Of a stretch of 64,000 nt of DNA, positions 1 through 8,550 are shown piece after piece. This DNA is from a virus. Where the stretch lies: IMG/VR virus record IMGVR_UViG_3300024503_000441, positions 1 to 64,000 of that record. One strand, 5' to 3'. Position numbers and translations under genes: made by a program. How positions within the stretch are numbered: position 1 is the stretch's first letter; every line of letters begins with the position of its first letter. Below the pieces are notes generated by a model. It saw only the letters and a program-made list of their open reading frames with translations, ran no database searches and had not been told where the DNA came from.

Positions 1-1028
1 CAGGTGGTCCTGTAGGCGGTGCTATCGCTGGTCAGGTCTTGCGTGGTGCCAATGAACTGCTCAAAGGTGAGAAACTATCCACTGCTATTGGCAAAGGTAT
101 CAAGACAGCGGCTCTGGGTTATCTATCTGGTAAAGCCTTTCAAATGTTGGGCAACTGGATGGCTGGATTCCGTGAGCAGTCTATACCATTTGGTCCTGAG
201 GATGCAGGACTTGAACAGATCAGTTGGGACGCTAGTAAAACACTAAGAGCTCCAGGCATGGAGTGGACACAGACCACTCAAGGATTCAATGCCTTAGTTA
301 AACCTGAAGAAGCCAGTGCTATCCGTGCTGCGATGAATCTAGTTAAATCCGGAGGTGATGGTGCTGCTGAAGGTTTTGATCAACTTAAAAATATAGCAGA
401 CATAGTTAGAAGCCAAGAATATACGTCTAGCATGGATCAACTAGTCCAAGGTGCATGGAAGGCTGCTAAGGATAATGACAGCCTACTACAGTTTATCAAT
501 GCTACCAAGACTGGCATGCAGGCTGCTTCGCAGGGTGCAGTGGCAGCAGCTGGAGCAGCAGCACCAGCTAAACAAGAAAGTTATTATCTACAGACTCGTC
601 CACTCAGCGAAGGACAGGTCTATATGATCGTGAATCGTGTTCTTACTGAAGCAGGATTCTTGGACAAGGCCAAGGAGCTAGGTGGCAAGGCTCTAGGCGC
701 AGTGACCAAAGGTGTTGCCTGGGCAGGCAAACAGGCCACTGAAAAGGTCACATCCGCCAAACTATTAGCTGCATGGAAGCTAGAAGGTTCGCCTACAGAC
801 TCTGAGCAGCTGAGAAAGTTCCTACAGAACTATGGCGGCATCGATCCTAAGATCGTGGATCAGGTCTACACAGACATGAAACTGCCTGTAGGACCTCAGG
901 AACCTACGCTAGATCCTGTCAAAGCTACCAGTGCATACATGCAGATCAAAGACCAAGTATTAAAGTTAAATAAGAAACAGCAGAAGCGTATCATGGCATA
1001 CCTGCAAAAAGACCTAGGAACCGCATAA
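1..1028 (+). CDS. Unknown probable virion protein, 5'-truncated
   Basis: The reading frame is open to the left edge (first full codon at base 3), so the N-terminus lies outside the window. The visible ~341 residues are Gly/Ala-rich at the start, then helical. A C-terminal block reads SPTDSEQLRKFLQNYGG and is followed by a basic helix, LNKKQQKRIMAYLQKDL. A similar basic helix recurs in the next gene (LDKKGKQRILQLLQKSL), so the two probably share a domain. The next gene begins one base after the stop, suggesting one operon. I do not recognise a catalytic family. The position beside baseplate and tape-measure genes suggests a structural or ejected virion protein (inference). Confidence 0.75.
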   Translation, partial: GGPVGGAIAGQVLRGANELLKGEKLSTAIGKGIKTAALGYLSGKAFQMLGNWMAGFREQSIPFGPEDAGLEQISWDASKTLRAPGMEWTQTTQGFNALVKPEEASAIRAAMNLVKSGGDGAAEGFDQLKNIADIVRSQEYTSSMDQLVQGAWKAAKDNDSLLQFINATKTGMQAASQGAVAAAGAAAPAKQESYYLQTRPLSEGQVYMIVNRVLTEAGFLDKAKELGGKALGAVTKGVAWAGKQATEKVTSAKLLAAWKLEGSPTDSEQLRKFLQNYGGIDPKIVDQVYTDMKLPVGPQEPTLDPVKATSAYMQIKDQVLKLNKKQQKRIMAYLQKDLGTA

Positions 1029-1029
1029 A

Positions 1030-2199
1030 ATGAAATTAAATGAAATCATAACTGAATCAGAACAACAACATCTAGAATATCTTGAAGAAGGTCCTCTAGG
1101 AAGCCTAGGCACAGCAGTAGGCAAAGGGGTAGGCGGATTGGCCAAAGGTGTAGGAGCCGTAGCAGGCGGTGTTGCAGGTATTGGCAAAGCCTTCAAGAAA
1201 GGTTATGCCACTGGCAAAGCCACAGTAGCAGGCGATCCTGATCCTTATCCAGATGCTCCAGACGCAGCAGCACCCGCAAAAAGTGCGGCAGCAGCACCCG
1301 CAGGCGGAGAAGAACCAGCAGCGGCAGCACCTGCAGGTGGAGCAGCAGCAGCTCCAGCAAGTGGCGCTAGCGCACCCGCAGCAGGTGGCGCAGGTTCAGC
1401 TCCTGGAAATACAACAAATGTTAATGTATCAGGCGGTAATGCAGCCGGAGGCGCAGCAGCACCAGCTACTACCGCCGCAGATGCTAATGCACAAGGTCCT
1501 AAAGGTACAGCACCCGCAAAAGCACAGACAGGTGCAGCAGCACAAGCCATGAAGAAAACAGCAGATGCTACCGCAGGCGCAGGTGCAGAAAAAGCAGGAC
1601 AGACAGTCTATGCACAGGTCAAAGCATCATTGAACCAGCTAGACAAGAAAGGCAAGCAACGTATCCTACAGCTACTACAAAAATCTCTAGCACAACCTGG
1701 ACCAGCTGACCAAAAAGCAGCGGCAGGTGCAGCAGCACCAGCAGCAGGTGGTGCTCCAGCAGCAGAACCAGCAGCGGCAGCAACTCCTCCGGGAGCTCCT
1801 CCAGCACCAGCAGGTTCAGAACCAGCAGCAGAACCAGCAGCCGCAACAGCAGCACCAGCAGCCGCAACAGCAGAACCAGTAGCAGGTGGCGCAGCAGCAC
1901 CAGCACCAAAACGCACTGGTGGCAAAGTTGCCGGACAAGTTAGCCAAACACCTGGCGCTATCAGAAAACGTCAAGCTCGTGCCGCTAAGAAAGGTGCAGC
2001 AGAGCCAGCACCAGGCGCAGCACCTGATCAAGCTACTATCGATGCTGACCGTGAGCGTATCATGGGACCAACTAGCGACAGCATTATTCGCACAGGCAAC
2101 AGTCTAAGCGAAGCACTAGCAGCTAAGATTGAATCTAAGAAGCGTGAGATATTTGAAGTTGAGTTAGTCAACGGTCGTGCGAGCTTGTTCAGAAAATGA
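1030..2199 (+). CDS. Ala/Pro/Gly-rich low-complexity protein
   Basis: 389 residues. After an N-terminal MKLNEIITE segment comes a Gly-rich amphipathic stretch (about residues 24-60). Long Ala-Pro-Gly low-complexity tracts built on GCA/CCA codons fill roughly residues 75-170 and 225-290. Between them sits the helix LDKKGKQRILQLLQKSL, resembling the C-terminus of the preceding gene. The C-terminus is ordinary charged sequence. The start follows the previous stop by one base, and the stop overlaps the next ATG. The tracts make large antisense open frames that are not genes. Function is unknown; a flexible virion or internal protein is plausible. Confidence 0.75.
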   Translation: MKLNEIITESEQQHLEYLEEGPLGSLGTAVGKGVGGLAKGVGAVAGGVAGIGKAFKKGYATGKATVAGDPDPYPDAPDAAAPAKSAAAAPAGGEEPAAAAPAGGAAAAPASGASAPAAGGAGSAPGNTTNVNVSGGNAAGGAAAPATTAADANAQGPKGTAPAKAQTGAAAQAMKKTADATAGAGAEKAGQTVYAQVKASLNQLDKKGKQRILQLLQKSLAQPGPADQKAAAGAAAPAAGGAPAAEPAAAATPPGAPPAPAGSEPAAEPAAATAAPAAATAEPVAGGAAAPAPKRTGGKVAGQVSQTPGAIRKRQARAAKKGAAEPAPGAAPDQATIDADRERIMGPTSDSIIRTGNSLSEALAAKIESKKREIFEVELVNGRASLFRK

Positions 2200-2597
2200 G
2201 AATCAGTGAACTGATCGAAAAAAATCTAGAAATAGATAATACAGATCCTTACGATAAAGGAAAAAAGTTTGGTCAAAAACTATTAAGTCCTTTATCGTGG
2301 ATTAACACTGATTCTGATAAAGAAAAAGTTGATCCTAATCTTATACAGAATCCTGCCGCTTTTATGAGCAGTGGACAAAATAGTCTAGATCTAGTAATAC
2401 GAGGTAAAGCTCTTTATTCAGCAGACAAAACATTTATACAACGTGTACTAGATCAGATAACCAGTGGGCAGATGAAACCCTCTAACGATATTGATGCTAA
2501 AGCATTGGTGTCAGGTTTAAGAGCAGCACTTAGTGGTAGAGCTGCTAATCCTCAGCAGATTGAAGCTATCAAACAGTTCCACAAACAGTTCCGTTAA
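2196..2597 (+). CDS. Small unknown protein, third gene of the left operon
   Basis: 133 residues beginning MRISELIEKNLEI, with ATGA overlap to the previous stop, which supports translational coupling and this start. The C-terminal third (DIDAKALVSGLRAALSGRA through QQIEAIKQFHKQFR) looks helical. No signal peptide, membrane segment or catalytic motif was seen. Its stop codon overlaps by four bases the stop of the convergent gp51-like frame on the other strand. Co-directional tight packing with the two upstream genes suggests joint expression and perhaps a joint structural role. Function unknown. Confidence 0.7.
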   Translation: MRISELIEKNLEIDNTDPYDKGKKFGQKLLSPLSWINTDSDKEKVDPNLIQNPAAFMSSGQNSLDLVIRGKALYSADKTFIQRVLDQITSGQMKPSNDIDAKALVSGLRAALSGRAANPQQIEAIKQFHKQFR

Positions 2598-2824
2598 AAA
2601 AACGGCAATCCAGATTTCTTAGTAGTTTCTAAATTTTCTTTGATTATCTCACCTATGATCTGTCTTTCTTCATAGCTGAGATGCATAGCTTCAGAAAAAC
2701 TCATTCCGCGCATATACCAACAGAGCTTCATGGCTTCTTTTTTGATTTCTCTAGCCTGTGCGTCTAGTTTCGCAGATTCCTGTAAAATCTCCGGCAGAGA
2801 TAGATTTAAGATTTTACTACGAAA
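2594..2824 (-). CDS. gp51: gp51-like C-terminal frame reached by -1 frameshift from gp26
   Basis: In the -1 frame relative to gp26, an open stretch of 76 codons follows the slippery site and ends SGLPFF. It contains AREIKKEAMKLCWYMRGMSF, SYEERQIIGEIIKENLETT and KKSG, which I recognise as the T4-like gp51 (baseplate hub assembly) type seen in marine T4-like phages. Upstream, this frame is closed by TGA at the codons just before the slip site, and no ATG, GTG or TTG occurs until Met32 of the stretch. A stand-alone product would be only ~45 residues. Expression as a gp26-gp51 fusion is the simplest reading; re-reading base 2824 gives the join. A separate short gp51 cannot be excluded. Confidence 0.75.
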   Translation of the reverse strand, partial: FRSKILNLSLPEILQESAKLDAQAREIKKEAMKLCWYMRGMSFSEAMHLSYEERQIIGEIIKENLETTKKSGLPFF

Positions 2825-2830
2825 AAATTT
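2782..2830 (-). promoter_or_regulatory. Programmed -1 ribosomal frameshift cassette
   Basis: On the minus strand, the heptamer A AAT TTT (2830-2824) fits X XXY YYZ in the gp26 frame. Six bases (TTCGTA) separate it from a perfect 9-bp stem, GTAAAATCT (2817-2809) pairing with AGATTTTAC (2790-2782), with an 18-base loop. The zero-frame stop TAA (2808-2806) lies at the start of the loop. Slippery site, spacer and stimulatory hairpin are all as expected for -1 programmed frameshifting in tail-assembly chaperone genes such as lambda G/GT. Confidence 0.75.
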
Positions 2831-3669
2831 GATTGGTCCATAGTGATAGGAATATCAAACGTTTCCTTACACTCTCCGCACTGGACATTTTGAGCTTTTA
2901 GCTCAACTTGCTCTCTTAACAACTTAAGGCGATCTTGTATTTGATCAAAGATATCCTTGCTAGTGTTATTGATAAACTCTTTGATGATTTTTTTATCAGT
3001 AGTTTCACCATCGGGTGTTACGACTCGACTAATACACTCAGCTACAATCTCAACAGTTAGTTCTGTGAGCTTGACAAAGCTCTTGCCAAACTGATCAACT
3101 TTTTGCTCGTCAGTTAACTTTTCATCATTGATGATTGTGAATATCTTTTGTTGCTCTAAAGTCTTAAGTTGTGTCTTTGTAACTTCTTGATATGTATACG
3201 GTCTAATATAGATCTGTAAGGGATCTACTTCGATCATATCTCGGTATTCAAATGCAGCAAACAATGCCATCCAGTTGTTAAGATCAATGTCATAGGTGTT
3301 TTCTGCATTACAATAAGGACAGTTAGAATCGATCTCCATCTTTTCGCCATAGGTAGCGATTCGAATAGCGATCAGTGCAAAATCAAGATCGATAGCAGGC
3401 ATTAACCAAGGATCTTTGATAGCAGGTATACAACTTTTAATAAGTTCTACAGTGCTAGCACCAGTAAGCAGAGCATCTGGTGTTTTAAACAGTAGTTCAT
3501 CCTTGGCTGTCATAGCATATACAGGATATTCTTCGTTGGTGCTGACATCTAGAGCACCAGGAGGATAAAACCGTCCTTTACTAGGCAGTTTTACATATAG
3601 TTTTGGTTGTCTGTACCAACCCGCTAAGGGATTCTTTTTAGGTTGATTGACATTCTCTAGATCACTCAT
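2806..3669 (-). CDS. gp26: Baseplate hub / tail assembly protein, T4 gp26-like
   Basis: 287 residues resembling the T4 gp26-type baseplate family: an N-terminal PKLYVKLPSKGRFYPPGAL region, then a split zinc-binding pattern with CxxC at residues 117-120 and CxxC at 264-267. The zinc site is inferred from the spacing. The gene runs against its neighbours and has a perfect TATAAATA late promoter 37 bases upstream of the ATG. Near the 3' end the codons AAT TTT at residues 281-282 lie in an A AAT TTT slippery heptamer followed by a perfect stem-loop. A minority of ribosomes may therefore shift to the gp51-like frame and make a 358-residue fusion. The unshifted product ends NFFVVKS. Confidence 0.88.
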   Translation of the reverse strand: MSDLENVNQPKKNPLAGWYRQPKLYVKLPSKGRFYPPGALDVSTNEEYPVYAMTAKDELLFKTPDALLTGASTVELIKSCIPAIKDPWLMPAIDLDFALIAIRIATYGEKMEIDSNCPYCNAENTYDIDLNNWMALFAAFEYRDMIEVDPLQIYIRPYTYQEVTKTQLKTLEQQKIFTIINDEKLTDEQKVDQFGKSFVKLTELTVEIVAECISRVVTPDGETTDKKIIKEFINNTSKDIFDQIQDRLKLLREQVELKAQNVQCGECKETFDIPITMDQSNFFVVKS

Positions 3670-3679
3670 TTTTTCTCCA

Positions 3680-3686
3680 ATAAATA
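3680..3686 (+). promoter_or_regulatory. T4-type late promoter core (plus strand)
   Basis: ATAAATA preceded by A, about 55 bases before the ATG of the tape-measure-like gene. By T4 analogy the octamer sits near -13 to -6, giving a leader of about 49 bases. It faces the minus-strand promoter at 3706-3713, so the two nascent transcripts would overlap. Confidence 0.55.
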
Positions 3687-3705
3687 ATATTGTATCATAT
3701 GCCAG

Positions 3706-3713
3706 TATTTATA
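3706..3713 (-). promoter_or_regulatory. T4-type late promoter (minus strand), gp26/51
   Basis: The plus strand reads TATTTATA, so the minus strand carries the exact T4 late consensus TATAAATA. It lies 37 bases upstream of the gp26 start codon, giving a predicted leader of about 31 bases. It is the best match to the consensus in the head/tail part of the window. Confidence 0.65.
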
Positions 3714-3740
3714 TACGCATAAAACCATGGAAAACTAAAG

Positions 3741-6566
3741 ATGGCAGCATCCGTCCTAATAGACATACCCGGAGTTGGAACAGTAGAAGCCAAAAATGCG
3801 GCCTCTGAAGCCACGCTACAGGAAATATTAAAAGTAGTTAGAAAAGCCGATAAAGAAACCGGGGGATTTAAAAAGAATCCTGGGGACAAAGGCGGTGGTG
3901 GCGGTGGCGACACCGGAGGTGGTGGCGGCGGATCTAAAGCTGGTAGCGGCCTGGAATCTCTAGGAAAGCTAGCCTACGCAACAGGTTTTGCATTTGCTAA
4001 AGTTGAAAAAGCAGTAAAATGGACTACTGGTGCTATCGTAGGGCTTGGTGAAGGTAGCACAAAACTCATAGAACAGTTTTCTAAAGTAGGAGATGATGTT
4101 AACAGTGCGGCCGCAGTATTCAGTAAGGTTCCTATTGTTGGAACGATGTTTAGTGCGGTAGCAGCCGCAGCTTCTGGAGTAGTTAAATCATATCAAGATG
4201 CCGCAGCCAGTGGAGCTACATTCACAGGTAGTGTTAATCAGTTTGCTGCCGCAGCCAGTGGAGCAGGTATGACAATGGCCGATTTTGGTGCATTAATAAG
4301 AAACAACGGCGCTGGCATGCTTGGGTTTGGAACAACGGTTGAAGATGGTGCAAAGAGATTTGCACAGGTGTCAAAAGCCTTAAGAACCTCTAGTGGTGAA
4401 CTATATGCACTTGGGTATTCTACTCAAGATATTAATGAAGGCCTCGCTAAGTACGGTTCATTGTTAAGACAACAAGGTCTACAAGGTAATCAAACAAACG
4501 CACAGTTAGCCAGCGGTGCTAAAAATTATCTAAAAGAAATGGATGCGTTAGCCAAGATAACTGGTGAAGAGCGCAAAGCAAAAGAAGCACAAGCAGAAGC
4601 ACTAGCAAAAGATGCTCAGTTCCAAGCAGCATTGGCCGGAGCCAGTGAAGAAGTAAGAAATAGTTTTCGAGATACAGTTCTACAGTTTAAAAATCCCGCA
4701 CTACAAAACTTTGCCAAAGACGTTATGGCAAACGGTGTTGCTACCACTGAAGAAAATCAAAAGATTATGGCCATGATGCCTAAATCAGCAGCCATGCTCG
4801 CAGAGTTTAATGCTAAAATAGCACGTGGCGAAACAATCAGTGTTGAAGAAAGAAACAGATTAAACAATCTAATGAAAGTAGAAGGCGGAGCAGCACTAAA
4901 AAATATTAAAACAGCAGGTGCCGCTAGTCAAGAGCTATCAGGGACTGTTAATGCTCTAGCAGGTACGCAAGAAATTAATACAGACGCTGTTAAAAAAGCA
5001 GGAGAACAACAAGCAGAAGCTGCTAAGAAAACTGACGGTATGAATGCACAGATGGAAGCTACTAAACAAAGGTTAGCAGAATTTAGTAACGCTTTTCAAA
5101 TGGCTCTGGCTAATAGCGGTCTATTAGATTTGTTGTTAAAAGCCTTTGAGTTTGTAGCAAATATAATAATGACTTTTGTTGTGCCTATTTTTCAAATGTT
5201 TGCTCAGGTAATAAACTCAGCAGGTTCAACATTTATTGATCTTTTAATGCCCGCAGTTACAGCTCTAGCAGATTTTTTTGTAACAAACGTTCTTCCTATT
5301 TTAAATCGACTAACAGGAATAATAATAGGCGAAGTCATTCCTGCATTTGTTGAAGCTATACAAACTACCTTGGAAGATCTCAAACCTGCATTCGAATGGA
5401 TTTCTAATGTTATCAAAGATTATGTTATTCCAATCTTTAAGAATGTAGCATTGTTTATCGCAGATAACCTAACTCCAATATTGATAGGAGTTGTTGGAGC
5501 ATTTGTAACAATGAAAGCTATACAGCTCGCTTCTATGATTCCCTCGATGATAGCTACTGCTGCACAGGCATTTGCAACTGCGGCAGCATTTATTCCTTTG
5601 ATTGCAGGAGTTGTGGCAGCCACGTGGCCGTTTTTAGCCATAGCTGCTGCCATCGCCGCTGCTATCTATGTGTTTAAAAAACTAGGTGGTGATACACAGG
5701 TTGTGTCTGATGCATTTAGCTGGTTAGGTAAACAGTTCAAGTCTATGTTCCTTATGCTCAAGGAAGGTATATTAGTTTTCCTAAATGCTATTCCTGGTAT
5801 GCGTGGAGACTACGATAAAGATATTAAAGACATACAGGAAGAACGAAAAAAGAATAGCGAGGAAGCAACTCAGCTTGAAAAAGACATGGCTGAGCGTATG
5901 AGGAAAAACAGAGAAGCTCAAGAAGCTGAAGCAAAAGCCGAGGCCGCAAAAGAAGAAGCTGATAACAAGAAAAAAGAAGCTCGTCGTCAGAATGCTAAAG
6001 ATATCGAAGAGAATCTTGCTAAGAAAGAAGAAACACTGTTCAAGAATGGTTTATCAATTAAAGGAGCTAGTTTGGCTGCTGACAAAAAACATGCAGACAA
6101 AAAAGAAGAGATTGCTGATAAAGCAGAAGAAGCAGAAAAGAAACTAGCAAATGTTGATTATAACACTACTGATTCTATTTCATTATTGAAACAGGTAGCA
6201 ACACAACAAGGAAGTGATTTAGTTCCACAGGCAGCTAAAACTGTAGGAAGAGAACCAGCCCCTGCTTCGGCTTCTGCAGGTGCAGATACTACTAGAAGAG
6301 AAATTGCAGCGGTCAGCGAAGAAGAAAGAGCTAAAAAAGCCAAAGAAGCAGCCGAGCGTCAAGCCAGAGAAAGTGGAGGTGGTTCAACTACTAATCCAGC
6401 AGCTCCAAAGTCTCCGACCCAAGCTCAAGAATCCGCCGAGTCATTGCTTGCACAGTTAAATACTAAGATGGATCAACTTCTAAGAGTAAATCGAGAATCG
6501 TTTAATGTTGCCGAGCGCCAACTAAGCGTTACTAGAGGTCTAAGCAAAGACATGTTTAACATTTAA
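3741..6566 (+). CDS. Tape-measure-like tail protein
   Basis: 941 residues. The N-terminus (MAASVLIDIPGVGTVEAKN) is followed by a poly-Gly linker at about residues 48-68. An Ala-rich helical region follows, then a cluster of long hydrophobic segments at about residues 455-640 (for example ANIIMTFVVPIFQMFAQVI and LIAGVVAATWPFLAIAAAI). A highly charged coiled-coil region follows at about 690-830, then a Ser/Ala-rich tail. Length, central hydrophobic helices and coiled coils fit tail-length tape-measure or DNA-ejection proteins, and the neighbours (baseplate gp26/51, portal gp20) agree. It could be another large tail-tube or ejection protein. The start is the first ATG in frame; its ribosome-binding site is weak. 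Confidence 0.75.
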   Translation: MAASVLIDIPGVGTVEAKNAASEATLQEILKVVRKADKETGGFKKNPGDKGGGGGGDTGGGGGGSKAGSGLESLGKLAYATGFAFAKVEKAVKWTTGAIVGLGEGSTKLIEQFSKVGDDVNSAAAVFSKVPIVGTMFSAVAAAASGVVKSYQDAAASGATFTGSVNQFAAAASGAGMTMADFGALIRNNGAGMLGFGTTVEDGAKRFAQVSKALRTSSGELYALGYSTQDINEGLAKYGSLLRQQGLQGNQTNAQLASGAKNYLKEMDALAKITGEERKAKEAQAEALAKDAQFQAALAGASEEVRNSFRDTVLQFKNPALQNFAKDVMANGVATTEENQKIMAMMPKSAAMLAEFNAKIARGETISVEERNRLNNLMKVEGGAALKNIKTAGAASQELSGTVNALAGTQEINTDAVKKAGEQQAEAAKKTDGMNAQMEATKQRLAEFSNAFQMALANSGLLDLLLKAFEFVANIIMTFVVPIFQMFAQVINSAGSTFIDLLMPAVTALADFFVTNVLPILNRLTGIIIGEVIPAFVEAIQTTLEDLKPAFEWISNVIKDYVIPIFKNVALFIADNLTPILIGVVGAFVTMKAIQLASMIPSMIATAAQAFATAAAFIPLIAGVVAATWPFLAIAAAIAAAIYVFKKLGGDTQVVSDAFSWLGKQFKSMFLMLKEGILVFLNAIPGMRGDYDKDIKDIQEERKKNSEEATQLEKDMAERMRKNREAQEAEAKAEAAKEEADNKKKEARRQNAKDIEENLAKKEETLFKNGLSIKGASLAADKKHADKKEEIADKAEEAEKKLANVDYNTTDSISLLKQVATQQGSDLVPQAAKTVGREPAPASASAGADTTRREIAAVSEEERAKKAKEAAERQARESGGGSTTNPAAPKSPTQAQESAESLLAQLNTKMDQLLRVNRESFNVAERQLSVTRGLSKDMFNI

Positions 6567-6575
6567 GGTACTGCA

Positions 6576-8294
6576 ATGAGTTGGAAAAAATATTTTACGC
6601 CGGTTAACACTAATGTCCAAAAGGCAGGGTTTAGTCCTATTTCAGGAGCCACACGCCCTGGACCAGCACGATCAAACTACAGCAGTTACCTACCGGATGT
6701 CTATGCAGGCTCGCCAAACCGTATCGAACGATATATCCAATATGACACAATGGATATGGACTCAGAAGTTAATGCAGCACTGGATATCCTTAGTGAGTTT
6801 TGCACACAATCAGATAAAGAAAACGATACAGCTTTCCAGGTAAAATACAAAGGAAAACCGACTGCCGTAGAAGTTAGATTGATCAAAGACAGTCTACAAA
6901 AATGGTACAAGGAAAATGATTTTGAAACAAGAATCTTCCGTATCGTGCGTAACACATTTAAGTATGGAGATTGTTTCTTCATACGTGATCCAGAAAACAA
7001 AAAATGGTTGTATGTAGACCCTACCAAGGTTACAAAAATCATCGTCAATGAAAGCGAAGGTAAGATTCCTGAGCAGTACACGCTCAAAGATATTAACTTT
7101 AATTTCAAGAACTTAATAGCAGTAACACCGCATCAAACCACAAACACACAGCCTAGTGGTACATCTTATTACACCACAGCAGGTGGATTTGGTCGAGGCT
7201 TTACAGGTGATGCTGCCCGCCCACCTGGCACACGTTTCAGTAACCAAGTTAATGAAGTAACTGTTGATGCCAAACACATGATACATATCAGTCTTTCAGA
7301 AGGACTTGATCAAAACTATCCATTTGGTAACAGCCTACTAGAATCAGTATTCAAAGTCTACAAGCAGAAAGAACTGCTCGAAGATGCTATCATTATCTAT
7401 CGTATACAACGTGCTCCAGAACGTAGAATCTTCTACGTGGACGTTGGAAATATGCCAGCACACATGGCTATGGGATTCGTTGAACGTGTTAAAAACGAAA
7501 TACAACAACGACGTATTCCAAGTGCTACAGGTGGTGGACAGAACGTCATAGACGCTAGTTATAATCCTCTAAGTGTAAACGAAGATTACTTCTTTCCGCA
7601 GACTGCAGAAGGTCGTGGATCAAAAGTTGAAACACTTCCAGGCGGTACTAATCTAGGTGAAATCACAGATCTACGCTATTTTACCAACAAGCTATTCCGT
7701 GCTCTGCGTATTCCAAGTAGCTATCTGCCTACACAGATTGACGAACAACCAAACAATATCGCAGACGGTAAGGTAGGAACAGCCTACATACAAGAACTGC
7801 GTTTTAACAAATACTGCGAACGTCTACAGAGTCTTATCATTGAAGCTTTTGACACAGAGTTTAAACTTTGGTTAATGGATCAAGGGGTCAATATCGACAA
7901 CACTTTATTCAAACTCAAGTTCAACACTCCTCAAAACTTTGCCGCTTATCGTCAAAGTGAACTTGATACTGCTCGCGTAGCAACATTCGCACAAGTACAA
8001 CAGATTCCGCATCTGAGCAAACGTTTTGCTATGAAGAGATTCTTGGGCATGACCGAAGAAGAAATCAAAGAAAATGAACAGATGTGGAGAGAAGAAAACG
8101 GCAGCAAACTAGCACCGCCTACTGATGCACAGGGAGAAATGCGTGGAGCAGGAATCACTCCTGGAGGTATCGCAGGCGATGTAGCAGGGCAAGAAGCTGA
8201 AGCAAGTCCAGATATGGCCGCAGCAGCCGAGGGCGAAGCAGCTACAGGAGCTGAACCAGGAGCTGGAGCTGCACCTCCGCCTCCCGCAGCATAA
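6576..8294 (+). CDS. gp20: Portal vertex protein gp20
   Basis: 572 residues. The N-terminal block RIERYIQYDTMDMDSEVNAA and the following core are typical of T4-family portal proteins. Later blocks include NPLSVNEDYFFPQTAEGRGS and TLPGGTNLGEITDLRYFTNK, both hallmark portal sequence. The C-terminal ~60 residues are Ala/Gly/Pro-rich and probably disordered. The protein forms the dodecameric portal through which DNA is packaged and on which the head core initiates. It sits at the head of the capsid module (core proteins, gp21, gp22, gp23), as in T4. The start lies ten bases after the tape-measure-like gene. Confidence 0.95.
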   Translation: MSWKKYFTPVNTNVQKAGFSPISGATRPGPARSNYSSYLPDVYAGSPNRIERYIQYDTMDMDSEVNAALDILSEFCTQSDKENDTAFQVKYKGKPTAVEVRLIKDSLQKWYKENDFETRIFRIVRNTFKYGDCFFIRDPENKKWLYVDPTKVTKIIVNESEGKIPEQYTLKDINFNFKNLIAVTPHQTTNTQPSGTSYYTTAGGFGRGFTGDAARPPGTRFSNQVNEVTVDAKHMIHISLSEGLDQNYPFGNSLLESVFKVYKQKELLEDAIIIYRIQRAPERRIFYVDVGNMPAHMAMGFVERVKNEIQQRRIPSATGGGQNVIDASYNPLSVNEDYFFPQTAEGRGSKVETLPGGTNLGEITDLRYFTNKLFRALRIPSSYLPTQIDEQPNNIADGKVGTAYIQELRFNKYCERLQSLIIEAFDTEFKLWLMDQGVNIDNTLFKLKFNTPQNFAAYRQSELDTARVATFAQVQQIPHLSKRFAMKRFLGMTEEEIKENEQMWREENGSKLAPPTDAQGEMRGAGITPGGIAGDVAGQEAEASPDMAAAAEGEAATGAEPGAGAAPPPPAA

Positions 8295-8296
8295 TA

Positions 8297-8303
8297 ATAA
8301 ATA
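8297..8303 (+). promoter_or_regulatory. Possible late promoter core before the small core gene
   Basis: ATAAATA lies immediately after the gp20 stop and only four bases before the next ATG. By T4 spacing the transcript would begin about at the start codon, so it would be leaderless for that gene or serve downstream genes. The local sequence is AT-rich, so chance is possible. Confidence 0.35.
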
Positions 8304-8307
8304 CAAT

Positions 8308-8550
8308 ATGCTTCTACGAGAGTTCATCTATTTTAACGACAATATTAATGACTTTGCTGTTGATCGCCGATACGATAACAGCAAGGACAGTTCTGTTTTG
8401 GAAAAAGGTGATACACGTAAAGTGCGTCTTACACTAAGACAAATCAATCAACTAAGGCTGCAAGCCGAAGCTCACAAAGCTGAAGTAGAGAGCGAATCTG
8501 CTTTTATACAACAAATGTATGCAACCCCAGTTGAGCAACCAGCACAATAA
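8308..8550 (+). CDS. Small protein in gp67 position, possible prohead core component
   Basis: 80 residues, charged and helical, with the central stretch TRKVRLTLRQINQLRLQAEA. The position directly after the portal gene matches that of T4 gene 67 (prohead core), and size and composition are compatible. Sequence alone does not prove homology. No clear Shine-Dalgarno is seen before the ATG. Its 3' end overlaps the following gene by 32 bases. Confidence 0.6.
   Translation: MLLREFIYFNDNINDFAVDRRYDNSKDSSVLEKGDTRKVRLTLRQINQLRLQAEAHKAEVESESAFIQQMYATPVEQPAQ

Noticed and set aside
1245-1925. Long antisense frames rich in Ala/Gly/Leu opposite the Ala/Pro-rich gene
   Set aside because: They are reading-frame shadows of GCA/CCA codon repeats, lack ribosome-binding sites, and the sense frame is in a tight operon.
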